Source: Alloactinosynnema sp. L-07
GTDB taxonomy: Bacteria > Actinomycetota > Actinomycetes > Mycobacteriales > Pseudonocardiaceae
Direction of reading: 5' to 3'
Assembly (NCBI RefSeq): GCF_900070365.1
Contig: NZ_LN850107.1
Coordinates: 6,138,001 to 6,202,000, forward strand
DNA length: 64,000 nt
The notes beneath the pieces are model-generated. The model had not been told where the DNA came from. It did no database searches and saw only the letters and a list, made by a program, of their open reading frames with translations. Shown here one piece after another: positions 18,886 to 27,447 of the stretch (its first letter is position 1; each line of letters begins with the position of its first letter). The position numbers and the translations under genes were made by a program.

Positions 18886-21396
18886 TCAGGGGACTGGGCC
18901 GATAGTGATCGGCGGTCCGTTCCCACCGCCGTTGCCCGGCGGTCTGGTGACACCGTCGCCGTTGCCCGGCGGGCCGTTGCCCGGACCGCCCGGTGGCGGT
19001 GGCACACCCGGCTCCGTCGGCGGGACAGGCACATCGGAGGTCTTCGGCGGCGGCACGTAGCCGGTGCTGACGAAGATCGTGATCATCTCGCCGGTCAGGG
19101 CCGCGCCGCGCGGGGACTGGCTGACGACGGTGCCCTTCTTGCGGGCGTCGTTGCGGTCCTTGGCCGTGACCTGGTAGCCCGCGTTCTGCAGGATGCCGGT
19201 CGCTTCCTCGGCCGATTTGCCGATGACGTCCGGGACCTTGATCTCCGGCCCGCCTTCGAGGTACCGCTGCTCCACGCCCGGCATGCCCAGCGCGGGTTGG
19301 CCCTCGAGGACCTTCGTCATCGTGGCGAACCAGGTGCGCGCGGGCACCTTGCCGCCGTAGATGTTGCCGCCGGTGCCGCACAGCCTCGGGTGTGGCTCGG
19401 CGTCGCAGATGCCCTGGGGCTTGTTGCTGTCGTTGAACGTCAGCACCGCCGCGGAGTACTGCGGGGTCGCGCCGATGAACCCGGCCGACTTGTGGTCCTG
19501 GGTGGTGCCGGTCTTGCCCATCATCGGCCGCTTCCAGCCCACCGCGGCCGCGGCGCGGGTCGCGGTGCCGCTGGTGTCGTCCTTGGACAGGCCCACCGCC
19601 AGCGCGTTGGCCAGTGGTTCGGCCACCGCCTGCTCACACGGCTGCTCGTTGACCTCGATCTTCTTGCCGTCCCGGTCGAGGATCTCGATCAGCGGGCTCG
19701 GCGGGCACCAGACGCCGCCGCTCATGATCGTCGCGCCGACGTTGGCCAGCTCGACCGTGCTCAGCGGGCCGGGGCCCAGGGTGAACGACGCCTTGCCGGG
19801 GCTGTTCTCCGACGGCTTGAAGTAGTCGGACTGGCTGAGGCGGTACTCGGCCTCCTTGCGGCTGGGATCCGGGTCGACCCCGCCCATGCTCGACGCCATC
19901 GTCTCGCGCAGACCGAGGCGGCTGGCCATGTCGACCACCGGCCCCATGCCCACGCGCTCCTCCAGGATGACGAACCCGGTGTTCGGCGAGGTCGCCAGCG
20001 CGTCCTGCAGCGTCATCTTGGCTGGGTAGTCCGCCGCGTTCTGCACGCAGTACACCCGGGTGTCGCCGTCGTTGGGCCGCGCCGTGCGCGCGCAACTCTT
20101 GCCACCGCCGACGAAGACCGTCGAGTTGTGGAAGTTGGGCACGTCGATCTGGTTCATGATGCCGCCGCCCTTCTCCAGGTAGGCGGCCGAGGTGAAGATC
20201 TTGTGGATCGAGCCCGCGCCGAACTTGTTCGCCACCCGGCTCGGCAGGCCGTAGGTGGTCTGGCCCTTGGCGGGGTCGAGGCCGTAGTCGCGGTTGGCGA
20301 CCAGGGCGATCACCTGGTGACGTTCCTTGCCAGGCTGCACGATGGCCATCGTGTTCGCGATGCCCGGCTGCGTCTTGGGCACCTCCGCCTCGGCCGCGGC
20401 CTTGGCGATCTGGGTGGCGCGGGCGTCGAAGCTGGTCTTGATGGTGTAGCCGCCGGTCTGGATCTGGTCCTGGGTGAAGCCGAGTTTCTGCAAGTAGTCG
20501 TAGACGTACTGGCAGAAGAAGCCGGTCTCAGGCCCCGCGCCGACACAGTTCGCGGCGGGCTTCAACGGCGACTGCAGGGTGCCCAGCGGTTCCTTCTTGG
20601 CGATCTCGGCGGCGTCAGAGGACAGCTTCTGGTTCTCGACCATCTTGTCGATCACCACGTTGCGCCTGGCCAGCGTCTCGGTCGGCTTGCGCCACGGGTT
20701 GTAGAGCACGGGGTTGTTCACCGCACCCGCCAGCAGCGCCGACTGGGCGACGGTCAGCTTGTCCGGCGTGGTCCCGAAGTACGCGCTCGACGCCGCGCCG
20801 ATGCCGTAGACCTCGTAGGCGAACTCGACGACGTTCAGGTAGCCGGTGAGGATCTCTTCCTTGCTCATCTTCTGTTCGAGCTGGATGGCGATCCGCGCCT
20901 CACGCAGCTTGCGCGCGATGGTCTGCTCCTGGGCTTTGGACTGCTCGGTCTTGTTGCCCCGGTTGACCACGTTGATCAGGTAGTTCTTCACGTACTGCTG
21001 GGTCAGCGTCGAAGCGCCCTGCACGTCCCCGCCGGTCTGGTTCGACACCGCCGCGCGGATCGTGCCCTTCCAGTCGACACCGTGGTGCTCGTAGAACCGC
21101 CGGTCCTCCACCGACACCAGCGCGGCCTTCATCGTCGGCGAGATCTGCTCGGCCGACACCGGGATCCGGTACTGGTCGAACAGCGACGCGATCGGCTTGC
21201 CCGCGCTGTCGGTGATCGTGGTGATCAACGGCGGATCGGTCGCGACGAGGTCCGCAGACACACTGTCGATCGTGTCGCTCGCCCGATTGGACACCACCCC
21301 CAGCGCCCCCATCAGCGGGAACAACATGCCGGCCACCAGCACGCCGGCGAGTAGGCACAGACCAAGAAGCTTCAGCAAACTGTCACCCAGACGCAC
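18886..21396 (-). CDS. ponA2: Bifunctional class A penicillin-binding protein PonA2
   Basis: About 836 residues. An N-terminal transmembrane helix (10-35) is followed by a GT51 transglycosylase domain with the catalytic glutamate E97 in E-D-R-R-F-Y-E-H-H-G. The transpeptidase domain has S396-I-H-K399, S-P-N at 470-472 and K628-T-G. One C-terminal PASTA domain starts near residue 720, and a Gly/Pro-rich tail ends the protein. It polymerises and cross-links peptidoglycan outside the membrane. A single PASTA plus adjacency to whiB4 and a metallophosphoesterase identifies it as PonA2. The GTG at 21396 is favoured by similarity; the frame is open 24 codons upstream. Confidence 0.93.
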   Translation of the reverse strand: MRLGDSLLKLLGLCLLAGVLVAGMLFPLMGALGVVSNRASDTIDSVSADLVATDPPLITTITDSAGKPIASLFDQYRIPVSAEQISPTMKAALVSVEDRRFYEHHGVDWKGTIRAAVSNQTGGDVQGASTLTQQYVKNYLINVVNRGNKTEQSKAQEQTIARKLREARIAIQLEQKMSKEEILTGYLNVVEFAYEVYGIGAASSAYFGTTPDKLTVAQSALLAGAVNNPVLYNPWRKPTETLARRNVVIDKMVENQKLSSDAAEIAKKEPLGTLQSPLKPAANCVGAGPETGFFCQYVYDYLQKLGFTQDQIQTGGYTIKTSFDARATQIAKAAAEAEVPKTQPGIANTMAIVQPGKERHQVIALVANRDYGLDPAKGQTTYGLPSRVANKFGAGSIHKIFTSAAYLEKGGGIMNQIDVPNFHNSTVFVGGGKSCARTARPNDGDTRVYCVQNAADYPAKMTLQDALATSPNTGFVILEERVGMGPVVDMASRLGLRETMASSMGGVDPDPSRKEAEYRLSQSDYFKPSENSPGKASFTLGPGPLSTVELANVGATIMSGGVWCPPSPLIEILDRDGKKIEVNEQPCEQAVAEPLANALAVGLSKDDTSGTATRAAAAVGWKRPMMGKTGTTQDHKSAGFIGATPQYSAAVLTFNDSNKPQGICDAEPHPRLCGTGGNIYGGKVPARTWFATMTKVLEGQPALGMPGVEQRYLEGGPEIKVPDVIGKSAEEATGILQNAGYQVTAKDRNDARKKGTVVSQSPRGAALTGEMITIFVSTGYVPPPKTSDVPVPPTEPGVPPPPGGPGNGPPGNGDGVTRPPGNGGGNGPPITIGPVP

Positions 21397-21492
21397 GGCG
21401 CCCAGCGTACGCGTCCGCCGGAGGGAGCACCGGAAGGCGACCGATCGGAAGTTGACATTAGGTAACACCTACCCCGCCCCCCATTCTCGATG

Positions 21493-21583
21493 GAACCGAT
21501 ACCCACTAAGGTTCGTCAACGTCTCACGACAGGCAGAACAGCTCACGGGCTGGGACGCAGCCGGTACCGGGGGGTATCGGTTC
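21493..21583. repeat. Long inverted repeat in the whiB4 leader
   Basis: GAACCGATACCC at 21493-21504 is matched perfectly by GGGTATCGGTTC at 21572-21583, 12 bp with a 67-base interval, ending 30 bases before the whiB4 start. It can form a long stem in the whiB4 mRNA leader or serve as two operator copies. A smaller dyad, TAGGT-AAC-ACCTA, lies at 21459-21471. Confidence 0.6.
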
Positions 21584-21613
21584 AGGGTCGCGACGACGAC
21601 AGGGGTGGGGGCT

Positions 21614-21922
21614 ATGCATCTCGAAACGAAGGTCGACTGGCGAGTCCGCGCGACATGCCGGGACGAGGATCCGGACGGGCTTTTCGTCCGCGGGGCCGAG
21701 CAGCGCAAAGCGAAGCTGGTGTGCATCGCGTGTCCGGTCCGCACGGAGTGTCTGGCCGAGGCGCTGGACAACCGGATCGAGTTCGGCGTGTGGGGCGGCA
21801 TGACCGAGCGGGAGCGCCGCGCGCTGCTGCGCCGCAGGCCGGATGTGGATTCCTGGCGCGAGCTCTTGGACGACGCGCGCCGCAGCCACACATACGACGA
21901 CGAGGACATCCGAGTCGGCTAG
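21614..21922 (+). CDS. whiB4: WhiB-family iron-sulfur regulator, WhiB4-like
   Basis: A 102-residue WhiB protein. Cysteines C15, C37, C40 and C46 form the conserved C...C-x2-C-x5-C ligand set for a redox-sensitive [4Fe-4S] cluster. The G-V-W-G-G turn is at 58-62, followed by a basic helix (E-R-E-R-R-A-L-L-R-R-R) that binds DNA. Position next to divergent ponA2 and the ArsA pair identifies it as the WhiB4 ortholog, a regulator of oxidative-stress genes in mycobacteria. Assignment is by synteny plus length. The ATG follows a GGGG stretch. An inverted repeat lies in the leader. Confidence 0.9.
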   Translation: MHLETKVDWRVRATCRDEDPDGLFVRGAEQRKAKLVCIACPVRTECLAEALDNRIEFGVWGGMTERERRALLRRRPDVDSWRELLDDARRSHTYDDEDIRVG

Positions 21923-21932
21923 AACACAGGCC

Positions 21933-23051
21933 CTAGTCCTTGCCGAGTTTCGCGCCGATGGTGCGCAGCCCGGCGAGGTCGTGCACGTCGGTGGCCATCG
22001 CCGGGACGTGGACCAGCGCGACGGTCGGGTGGGCCTTGGTGAACCGGGAGATCAGTCTGCGCTCCCGCTGGGCCAGCGCCACCCGGTCGGCGTGCAGCCG
22101 CAGCACGGCCGCGGCCAGCGGGGAGTCGCCCGCCGTCTCCAGGTTCTCCGCGGCCGCCAGCGCTTTCGAGGCGGGCAGGGCCGACAGCACGGGGTGGGTC
22201 CGGTTGACGATCAGGCCCGCCAGCGGCATCGATTCCGCGGCGAGCCGCTCGACGAAGTAGCTGGCCTCACGCAGGGCGTCGGGTTCCGGGGCGGCGACGA
22301 CGACGAACGCGGTCCCCTCCGAGCGCAGCAGCTCGTAGGTCTTGCGGGCGCGTTCCCGGAAGCCGCCGAACATGCCGTCGAAGGCCTGCACGAACGCCGA
22401 CGCGTCGGCCAGCAACTGGCCGCCGACGATGGTCGACACGGCCCGCGCGAACAGGCCGAACCCGGTGCTGACGACCTTGCGGATGCCCCAGCCGCCCGCG
22501 CGCGCGGGCCCGGTGAGGAGCTTGATCATCCGGCCGTCCAGCGCGGTCGACAGCCGCTGTGGCGCGTCGAGGAAGTCCAGGGCGGAGCGGGACGGCGGGG
22601 TGTCGACGATGATCAGGTCCCAGCGGCTCTCGGCGGCGAGCTGGCCCAGCTTCTCCATCGCCATGTACTCCTGGGTGCCGGAGAACGAGCTGGAGATCGT
22701 CTTGTAGAACGGGTTCGCCAACACCTCCTGCGCCCGCTTCTCACCCGCGTGCGCCAGCACCATGTCGTCGAACGTGCGGCGCATGTCCAGCATCATCGCG
22801 CTCAGCTCGCCATCGGGCTCGAAGCCGTCGACCTGGACCGACTTCGGCGTGTTGCCCAGTTCCCGCAGGCCAAGGGCCTGGGCGAGCCGCTTCGCCGGGT
22901 CGATCGTCAGCACCACGACCTTGCGTCCGCGCTCGGCAGCGCGCACCGCCACGGCCGCCGCTGTGGTCGTCTTGCCCACGCCGCCGGACCCGCAGCAGAC
23001 GATGACGTGGGTGTCCGGGTCGTCGATGAGCGCGTCGACATCGAGGTTCAT
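21933..23051 (-). CDS. ArsA/GET3-like ATPase (Rv3680-like)
   Basis: A 372-residue deviant-Walker P-loop ATPase with G-S-G-G-V-G-K-T at 21-28, switch I D-P-A-K at about 52-55 and switch II V-D-T-P-P-S. The two ArsA-like genes overlap by 4 bases (ATGA), so their products are probably made in equal amounts and form one complex, as reported for Rv3679/Rv3680 in M. tuberculosis. There is no arsB or arsenic regulator, so a role in arsenite export is unlikely; a client-binding or stress-protection role is inferred. Confidence 0.9.
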   Translation of the reverse strand: MNLDVDALIDDPDTHVIVCCGSGGVGKTTTAAAVAVRAAERGRKVVVLTIDPAKRLAQALGLRELGNTPKSVQVDGFEPDGELSAMMLDMRRTFDDMVLAHAGEKRAQEVLANPFYKTISSSFSGTQEYMAMEKLGQLAAESRWDLIIVDTPPSRSALDFLDAPQRLSTALDGRMIKLLTGPARAGGWGIRKVVSTGFGLFARAVSTIVGGQLLADASAFVQAFDGMFGGFRERARKTYELLRSEGTAFVVVAAPEPDALREASYFVERLAAESMPLAGLIVNRTHPVLSALPASKALAAAENLETAGDSPLAAAVLRLHADRVALAQRERRLISRFTKAHPTVALVHVPAMATDVHDLAGLRTIGAKLGKD

Positions 23052-24052
23052 CGCACACCCTGGTCGATCAGAGCCTCGGCCAGCTCGTAGAGCGCGGCCA
23101 TGTCGATCCCGTCCACCAGGTCGGGCAGCTCGACTATCGACAAGTCGACTTCTGCGAGTTGGTTTCGCGCGCGCTGCTCGGCCTGCACCCGGATCGCGTG
23201 CTCCACGGTTTCCTCGACCAAGCCGTCAAGGTCCTCGGCGGACAGCTTGAGCCCCGCCGACTTCAGCCCGTTGCGCACCCGCGTGGCGTCGACCCGGCCG
23301 TCGGCGGCGGCGGTGACCGACCGCGCGGGCAGCCGCGGCGGCCGCACCCGGTTCATGATCACCGCGCCGGGCCGCAGGTCCGCCCCGTCCAACTCCTCGA
23401 CGGCCTCGACGGTCTCGCGCACCGGCATCTCCTCCAGCAGCGTGACCAGGTGAACGGCGGTGTCGGCCGAGTGCAGCAACCGCACCACGCCGTCGCTCTG
23501 CCCCTTGATCGGGCCGACCTTCGCCAGGTCGGCCATGGCCTTGGTGACATCGAGGAACTTCACGATCCGGCCGGTCGGCGGCGCGTCGAGGACCACCGCG
23601 TCGTAGTGGTGCCTGCCGGTGTCGTCGGTGCGCGTCGCGCACTCCTTGAGCTTGCCGGTGAGCAGCACGTCGCGCAGGCCCGGCGCCAGCGTCGTGGCGA
23701 ACTCGATCGCGCCCATCCGGCTGAGCGTGCGGCCCGCGAAGCCCAGGTTGTAGAACATCCCGAGGTACTCCAGCAGCGCGGCCTCGACGTCGATGTGCAG
23801 CGCGCGGACCTCGCCCCCGCCGTGCGTGGCGGCGACCCGCTCCTCGGAGTACGGCAGCGGCCGGGTGTCGAACAGCTGGGCGATGCCCTGCCTGCCCTCG
23901 ACCTCCACCAGCAGCACCCGCTTGCCGCTCGACGCGATCGCCAGGGCCAGCGCGGCGGCGACGGTGGTCTTGCCGGTGCCCCCTTTGCCGGTGACCACGT
24001 GCAAACGGGCGTGGGCCAGTTGCTCGGTCCAGCCGACGACGGGTGTGGTCAC
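23048..24052 (-). CDS. ArsA/GET3-like ATPase (Rv3679-like)
   Basis: A 334-residue partner of the downstream ATPase. Walker A is G-K-G-G-T-G-K-T at 22-29, V-E-V-E-G-R follows the first strand, and switch II is L-D-A-P-P-T-G-R. Its 3' end overlaps the next start by ATGA. The GTG start lies directly after GAAAGG, which is too close to be an ideal ribosome-binding site; no better start exists. It is the first gene of the minus-strand pair. Confidence 0.9.
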   Translation of the reverse strand: MTTPVVGWTEQLAHARLHVVTGKGGTGKTTVAAALALAIASSGKRVLLVEVEGRQGIAQLFDTRPLPYSEERVAATHGGGEVRALHIDVEAALLEYLGMFYNLGFAGRTLSRMGAIEFATTLAPGLRDVLLTGKLKECATRTDDTGRHHYDAVVLDAPPTGRIVKFLDVTKAMADLAKVGPIKGQSDGVVRLLHSADTAVHLVTLLEEMPVRETVEAVEELDGADLRPGAVIMNRVRPPRLPARSVTAAADGRVDATRVRNGLKSAGLKLSAEDLDGLVEETVEHAIRVQAEQRARNQLAEVDLSIVELPDLVDGIDMAALYELAEALIDQGVR

Positions 24053-24097
24053 CCTTTCAGCGTAAATGCCCGGTTGGTCGCGACGCTGATCGACCGG

Positions 24098-24346
24098 TCA
24101 CCCTACGAGCAACATCACTGAACCCACCACGCCGACGACGATCACCGTGCCCCACGCGATCGGGGGCGCCAGCGCCGTCAGGGTCAACACGCACAGCAAC
24201 ACCAGCACCGTCGTCCCGATGGCCCCCGTGATCGCCACCGTGCTGCCCGAGCCGGTCCGCTCCCGCACTTTGGCCATCGTGACCAGCATCAAGACGACGC
24301 CGCCAACGGCGAGCAACACGGTCGCGATCATCCGCCAGGTCTCCAC
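24098..24346 (-). CDS. Small three-helix membrane protein
   Basis: About 83 residues with three predicted transmembrane helices (about 6-25, 37-60 and 62-82) and one charged loop K-V-R-E-R-T. No family is recognised. The GTG at 24346 is the first plausible start; an ATG five codons later is an alternative, and the ribosome-binding site is weak. It lies between the ArsA pair and the divergent DUF4177/RidA operon. Confidence 0.55.
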   Translation of the reverse strand: METWRMIATVLLAVGGVVLMLVTMAKVRERTGSGSTVAITGAIGTTVLVLLCVLTLTALAPPIAWGTVIVVGVVGSVMLLVG

Positions 24347-24395
24347 ACCGCAACCGTAGCCATCAACTGTATGCACCTGTTCTAGGCTGCCGCCC

Positions 24396-24554
24396 ATGAC
24401 GAAGTGGGAGTACGCGACCGTGCCACTGCTGATCCACGCGACCAAGCAGATCCTCGACCAGTGGGGCGAGGACGGCTGGGAGCTGGTCACCGTGCTGCCC
24501 GGTCCGACCGGTGAGTCGCTGGTCGCCTACCTCAAGCGTCCCAAGGGAGCCTGA
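24396..24554 (+). CDS. Small DUF4177-type protein (Rv3678A-like)
   Basis: A 52-residue protein beginning M-T-K-W-E-Y-A-T-V-P-L and containing L-D-Q-W-G-E-D-G-W-E-L-V. This W-E-Y...G-W-E-L-V layout is the DUF4177 signature. The equivalent small gene sits in the same place upstream of the RidA gene in mycobacteria. Its stop is separated by a single base from the RidA start, so the two are cotranscribed and coupled. Function is unknown. Confidence 0.85.
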   Translation: MTKWEYATVPLLIHATKQILDQWGEDGWELVTVLPGPTGESLVAYLKRPKGA

Positions 24555-24555
24555 C

Positions 24556-25011
24556 ATGAGCTGGCGCGAGCGTCTCACCGAGCTGGGCATCGAGCTGCCC
24601 ACCGTGCCCGCGCCCGCCGGGGCCTACATCCCGGCGGTGCGCACCGGTTCGCTGGTCTACACCGCGGGCCAGGTCCCGTTCGTCGACGGCAAGGTCGTCG
24701 CGACGGGCAAGGTCGGCGGCGACATCAGCCCAGAACAGGGTGCCGACCTGGCCCGGATCTGCGCGCTGAACGCGCTGGCCGCGGTGGACAACCTGGTCGG
24801 CATCAACGCGGTGACCAGGGTGGTCAAGCTCGTCGGCTTCGTGGCCTCCGCCGAGGGCTTCGGCGGGCAGCCGGGCGTGATCAACGGCGCGTCGAACCTG
24901 ATCGGCGAGATCTTCGGCGACGCGGGCCTGCACGCCCGCTCGGCCGTCGGCGTCGCGGAGCTGCCACTGAACGTGCCGGTCGAGGTCGAGCTGATTGTCG
25001 AAGTCGCATGA
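24556..25011 (+). CDS. RidA/YjgF family protein (Rv3678c-like)
   Basis: A 151-residue member of the RidA superfamily, which hydrolyses reactive enamine/imine intermediates or acts as related deaminases. It shows Y-T-A-G-Q-V-P near residue 35 and a long insertion-bearing C-terminal part R-S-A-V-G-V-A-E-L-P-L-N-V-P-V-E. Canonical RidA uses an arginine near the position of R-S-A-V-G, which is kept here. It is the second gene of an operon and overlaps the next gene by ATGA. Confidence 0.88.
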   Translation: MSWRERLTELGIELPTVPAPAGAYIPAVRTGSLVYTAGQVPFVDGKVVATGKVGGDISPEQGADLARICALNALAAVDNLVGINAVTRVVKLVGFVASAEGFGGQPGVINGASNLIGEIFGDAGLHARSAVGVAELPLNVPVEVELIVEVA

Positions 25012-25613
25012 CCGGCGCGGCCGAGTGCCACGAGCTGCTGCTACGACTCGCGGGCCGACTCGGTGACCGGGAGCTGTGGCGGCTGCGCGACTGGCTGGCG
25101 GGCGGTTCGCTCGACGCCGTCGCGCGCGCCTTGCCGCTGACCCTGCTGCGCGAGCGCGTCGGGATCACGCCGTCGGAGTTTCGGCTGATCAACGGCTCGC
25201 TGCTGCCCGCGGGCGCCGACTCCGAGCGGCTCAACGCTGTTTCGTGGGTGGACGAAATCAGTGACGTGGACTACACCTTCTCCACCGAGTCCCCCGATTG
25301 GGTGAGTATGGGCGACTCGGTGGCGGTGGTCCTCATGGCGATCTTGCGCGGTCGGCCCGACGTGGTCGAGGCGCGGTCGACGTGGCGGCGGGACCGGACC
25401 GGCGCGGGCGCGGCGACCAGGGTCGTCCTGGTGACCACGACCGGCGACTCGGCCCGGCTGACCGGGGAGCTGCAGCGCGTGCTGCGGGCACTGGGAACCT
25501 ACGAACCCGCCGTCGAGGTGCTCCCCGAGGGCCTCGAACCGCCGGTGTACCACCGGGCCGCGCTGGCGGCATCGGAGTCGCTGGTGGCCAAGGGCCATCT
25601 AGTCCCGAGCTGA
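25008..25613 (+). CDS. Unknown protein, first of two tandem paralogs
   Basis: A 201-residue soluble protein overlapping ridA by 4 bases. The N-terminal pattern H-E-L-L-L-R-L-A-G-R-L-x-D is shared with the next gene (H-D-L-L-L-A-L-A-G-R-L-D-D). The C-terminal V-E-V-L-P-E-G-x-E-x-P-x-Y-H-x-x-A also aligns with V-E-V-L-R-D-S-T-E-S-S-D-Y-H-H-S-A in that gene, so the two are diverged duplicates. No catalytic motif, signal or membrane segment is visible. Coupling to ridA suggests cotranslation but not a function. Confidence 0.75.
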   Translation: MTGAAECHELLLRLAGRLGDRELWRLRDWLAGGSLDAVARALPLTLLRERVGITPSEFRLINGSLLPAGADSERLNAVSWVDEISDVDYTFSTESPDWVSMGDSVAVVLMAILRGRPDVVEARSTWRRDRTGAGAATRVVLVTTTGDSARLTGELQRVLRALGTYEPAVEVLPEGLEPPVYHRAALAASESLVAKGHLVPS

Positions 25614-25628
25614 GTGGAGGGGTCGATC

Positions 25629-26540
25629 GTGGCAAAGGTCGCAACAGGCACCGGGTGGTCGGGAGTCACGCTCCCGGTCCGAGTGCACGATCTCCTGCTG
25701 GCCCTGGCGGGCAGGCTCGACGACGACGCGCTCGCCGACGCCCGCGAACTGCTCGCCTCCACCGAGGTCGACCGGGCGCTGGAGCTGATCGTCGGCTCGC
25801 TGGCGTCCGGGCCGATCCCGGTGACCAGGGTCGAGCACGAGGAGCTGACCGAGCTGATGGCCGCCGCGCACTGCGACCCGGCGGTCGCCGAGCGGCTGGC
25901 GATCGCGGAGTCCACGGTCAGCACCTCGCACAAGTTCTCCACCGGCAAGATCGGTGGCATCGGGGCCGACCAGGGGGTCGCCGAGGCGACCATCCAGGTC
26001 CTCGACGTGCTGCCCGACATCCGCGCGGTGTGGGCGGTCTGGCGCCTGACGCCCGCCGGAGCGGCGTCAGGCCCGGTGCCGCACCGCGTCGTGCTGATCC
26101 GCGTCGGCCCGAGCGGATCCGGTCCGGCCACGGCCTACCGGGTCGAGCACGCCCTGCGGCGCGCGGGACTCACCGCGTCGGTCGAGGTCCTGCGCGACAG
26201 CACCGAGTCCAGCGACTACCACCACTCCGCGATGCGCTACGCCACGGCGGTGCCGCTGGAGCGCTCGTCGACGTCGCCGCCGTCCTGGACGCCGTCGCCG
26301 ACGCCCAAGCCCGCCCCGGCGCCCAAGCCCGCCAAGGAGCCGTGGATCCCGCAGGCGGGCGACGAGGCCGACGCCGACGACCAGGAACTGAGCCTGCTGC
26401 GCGAGTTGCAGGAAGAACTGGCCCGCCGCGAGGGCGGCGAGACGCCCGCGTGGAAGTCGGACACGTCCTACGACTGGCAGGAGGCCAACCGGTCGACGCT
26501 GGTCAACGGGGTTCCACTGCAGGCGCCCGACCAGTCCTAG
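25629..26540 (+). CDS. Unknown protein, second of two tandem paralogs, with a Pro/Lys linker
   Basis: A 303-residue relative of the previous protein with an added C-terminal extension. The extension is a T-P-K-P-A-P-A-P-K-P-A-K linker, a charged helix rich in glutamate (S-L-L-R-E-L-Q-E-E-L-A-R-R) and a short end W-Q-E-A-N-R-S-T-L-V-N-G. GGAGGGG lies 5 bases before the GTG at 25629, which decides the start over a GTG 5 codons upstream. Its stop and that of the convergent oxidoreductase share one CTAG. Function is unknown. Confidence 0.75.
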   Translation: MAKVATGTGWSGVTLPVRVHDLLLALAGRLDDDALADARELLASTEVDRALELIVGSLASGPIPVTRVEHEELTELMAAAHCDPAVAERLAIAESTVSTSHKFSTGKIGGIGADQGVAEATIQVLDVLPDIRAVWAVWRLTPAGAASGPVPHRVVLIRVGPSGSGPATAYRVEHALRRAGLTASVEVLRDSTESSDYHHSAMRYATAVPLERSSTSPPSWTPSPTPKPAPAPKPAKEPWIPQAGDEADADDQELSLLRELQEELARREGGETPAWKSDTSYDWQEANRSTLVNGVPLQAPDQS

Positions 26541-27412
26541 ACCCGCGCTGCCACGGCGGCTAGCAGCCGCTGCATGGCGAGTCCCCTGTGGACGCTCAGC
26601 GGGTGGTCGGCACGCCCGTCGCGGACGAGGGCGGTGAACTCGTCGAGCAGCGTGGCGAACGAGTCCTGCGCGCTGGTCGCGCGCCCCGTGAGCTCGCGGT
26701 AGCCGGGCTCGCCGTAGACGGAGATCTCGGTGACCGTCGGTCGGGTGGGCAGCCGCATCGAGAGCGTGGCCGTGCTGGTCGCGCCGCTCTCGTGGCCGAA
26801 CACCACGTTCCACAGGTCGGGCTCGGTCCGCCGGGCGGCGATCACCTCGGCGACCGGCCCGAGCGCGGCGTCGAGCAGGTCGAACACGTGCGGCCCGACG
26901 TCGGCGAGCGCGCCACCGTCGTGCCGCCAGGTGGAGAACGAGTAGTCACCGCCCAGCAGCGCCCCGGACAGCCACCGCGCGTTGCCGCCCGCCCAGCCAC
27001 CGTGCGCCTTGACGTCGGCCAGCCATTCCCGAGTCTCGGGCGCGAACCGCCGGATGAAGACCACGATCGAGGCCACACCCGCCTCGCCGACGGCGTCCGC
27101 GAGCCGCCGCGCCGACTCGACCGACTCCGCGATCGGCTTCTCCAGGATCACGTGCTTGCCCGCGCGCGCCGCCTTGATCGCCAACTCGGCCTGCGCCGCG
27201 GGCGGCACGGCGAACGCGACGGCGTCCACAATGGACAAAAGCTCGTCGAACCCGCCGACCACGGGCGCGCCCAGTCCCGTCGCGGCCTCGGGTCGCCGAG
27301 CCCACACCGCGGTGAGCTCGGTCCCCGAATGCCCATCGATCCCGGGCGCGTGCACTTTGCCCGCCCACGGCCCAGCGCCGACCAGTCCGACTCGCAGCAC
27401 GGTGTCACCCAT
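26537..27412 (-). CDS. Gfo/Idh/MocA family NAD(P)-dependent oxidoreductase
   Basis: A 291-residue dehydrogenase. The Rossmann motif G-L-V-G-A-G-P-W-A-G is at about residues 9-18, the family signature E-K-P-I-A lies near 92, and the catalytic-domain motif D-V-G-P-H-V-F-D-L-L near 165 carries the usual Asp/His pair. It should oxidise or reduce a sugar or cyclitol. The ATG at 27412 is chosen for spacing to AGG; another ATG 3 codons upstream abuts the purine stretch. There are no sugar genes nearby. Confidence 0.87.
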   Translation of the reverse strand: MGDTVLRVGLVGAGPWAGKVHAPGIDGHSGTELTAVWARRPEAATGLGAPVVGGFDELLSIVDAVAFAVPPAAQAELAIKAARAGKHVILEKPIAESVESARRLADAVGEAGVASIVVFIRRFAPETREWLADVKAHGGWAGGNARWLSGALLGGDYSFSTWRHDGGALADVGPHVFDLLDAALGPVAEVIAARRTEPDLWNVVFGHESGATSTATLSMRLPTRPTVTEISVYGEPGYRELTGRATSAQDSFATLLDEFTALVRDGRADHPLSVHRGLAMQRLLAAVAARV

Positions 27413-27447
27413 GCCGGACATCCTGCCTGGTCGGCGTCAGCGCCCGA

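Noticed and set aside
21933..24052. Arsenic resistance operon
   Set aside because: Only ArsA-like ATPases are present, without arsB, arsC or arsR, and the pair is part of a conserved non-arsenic locus.
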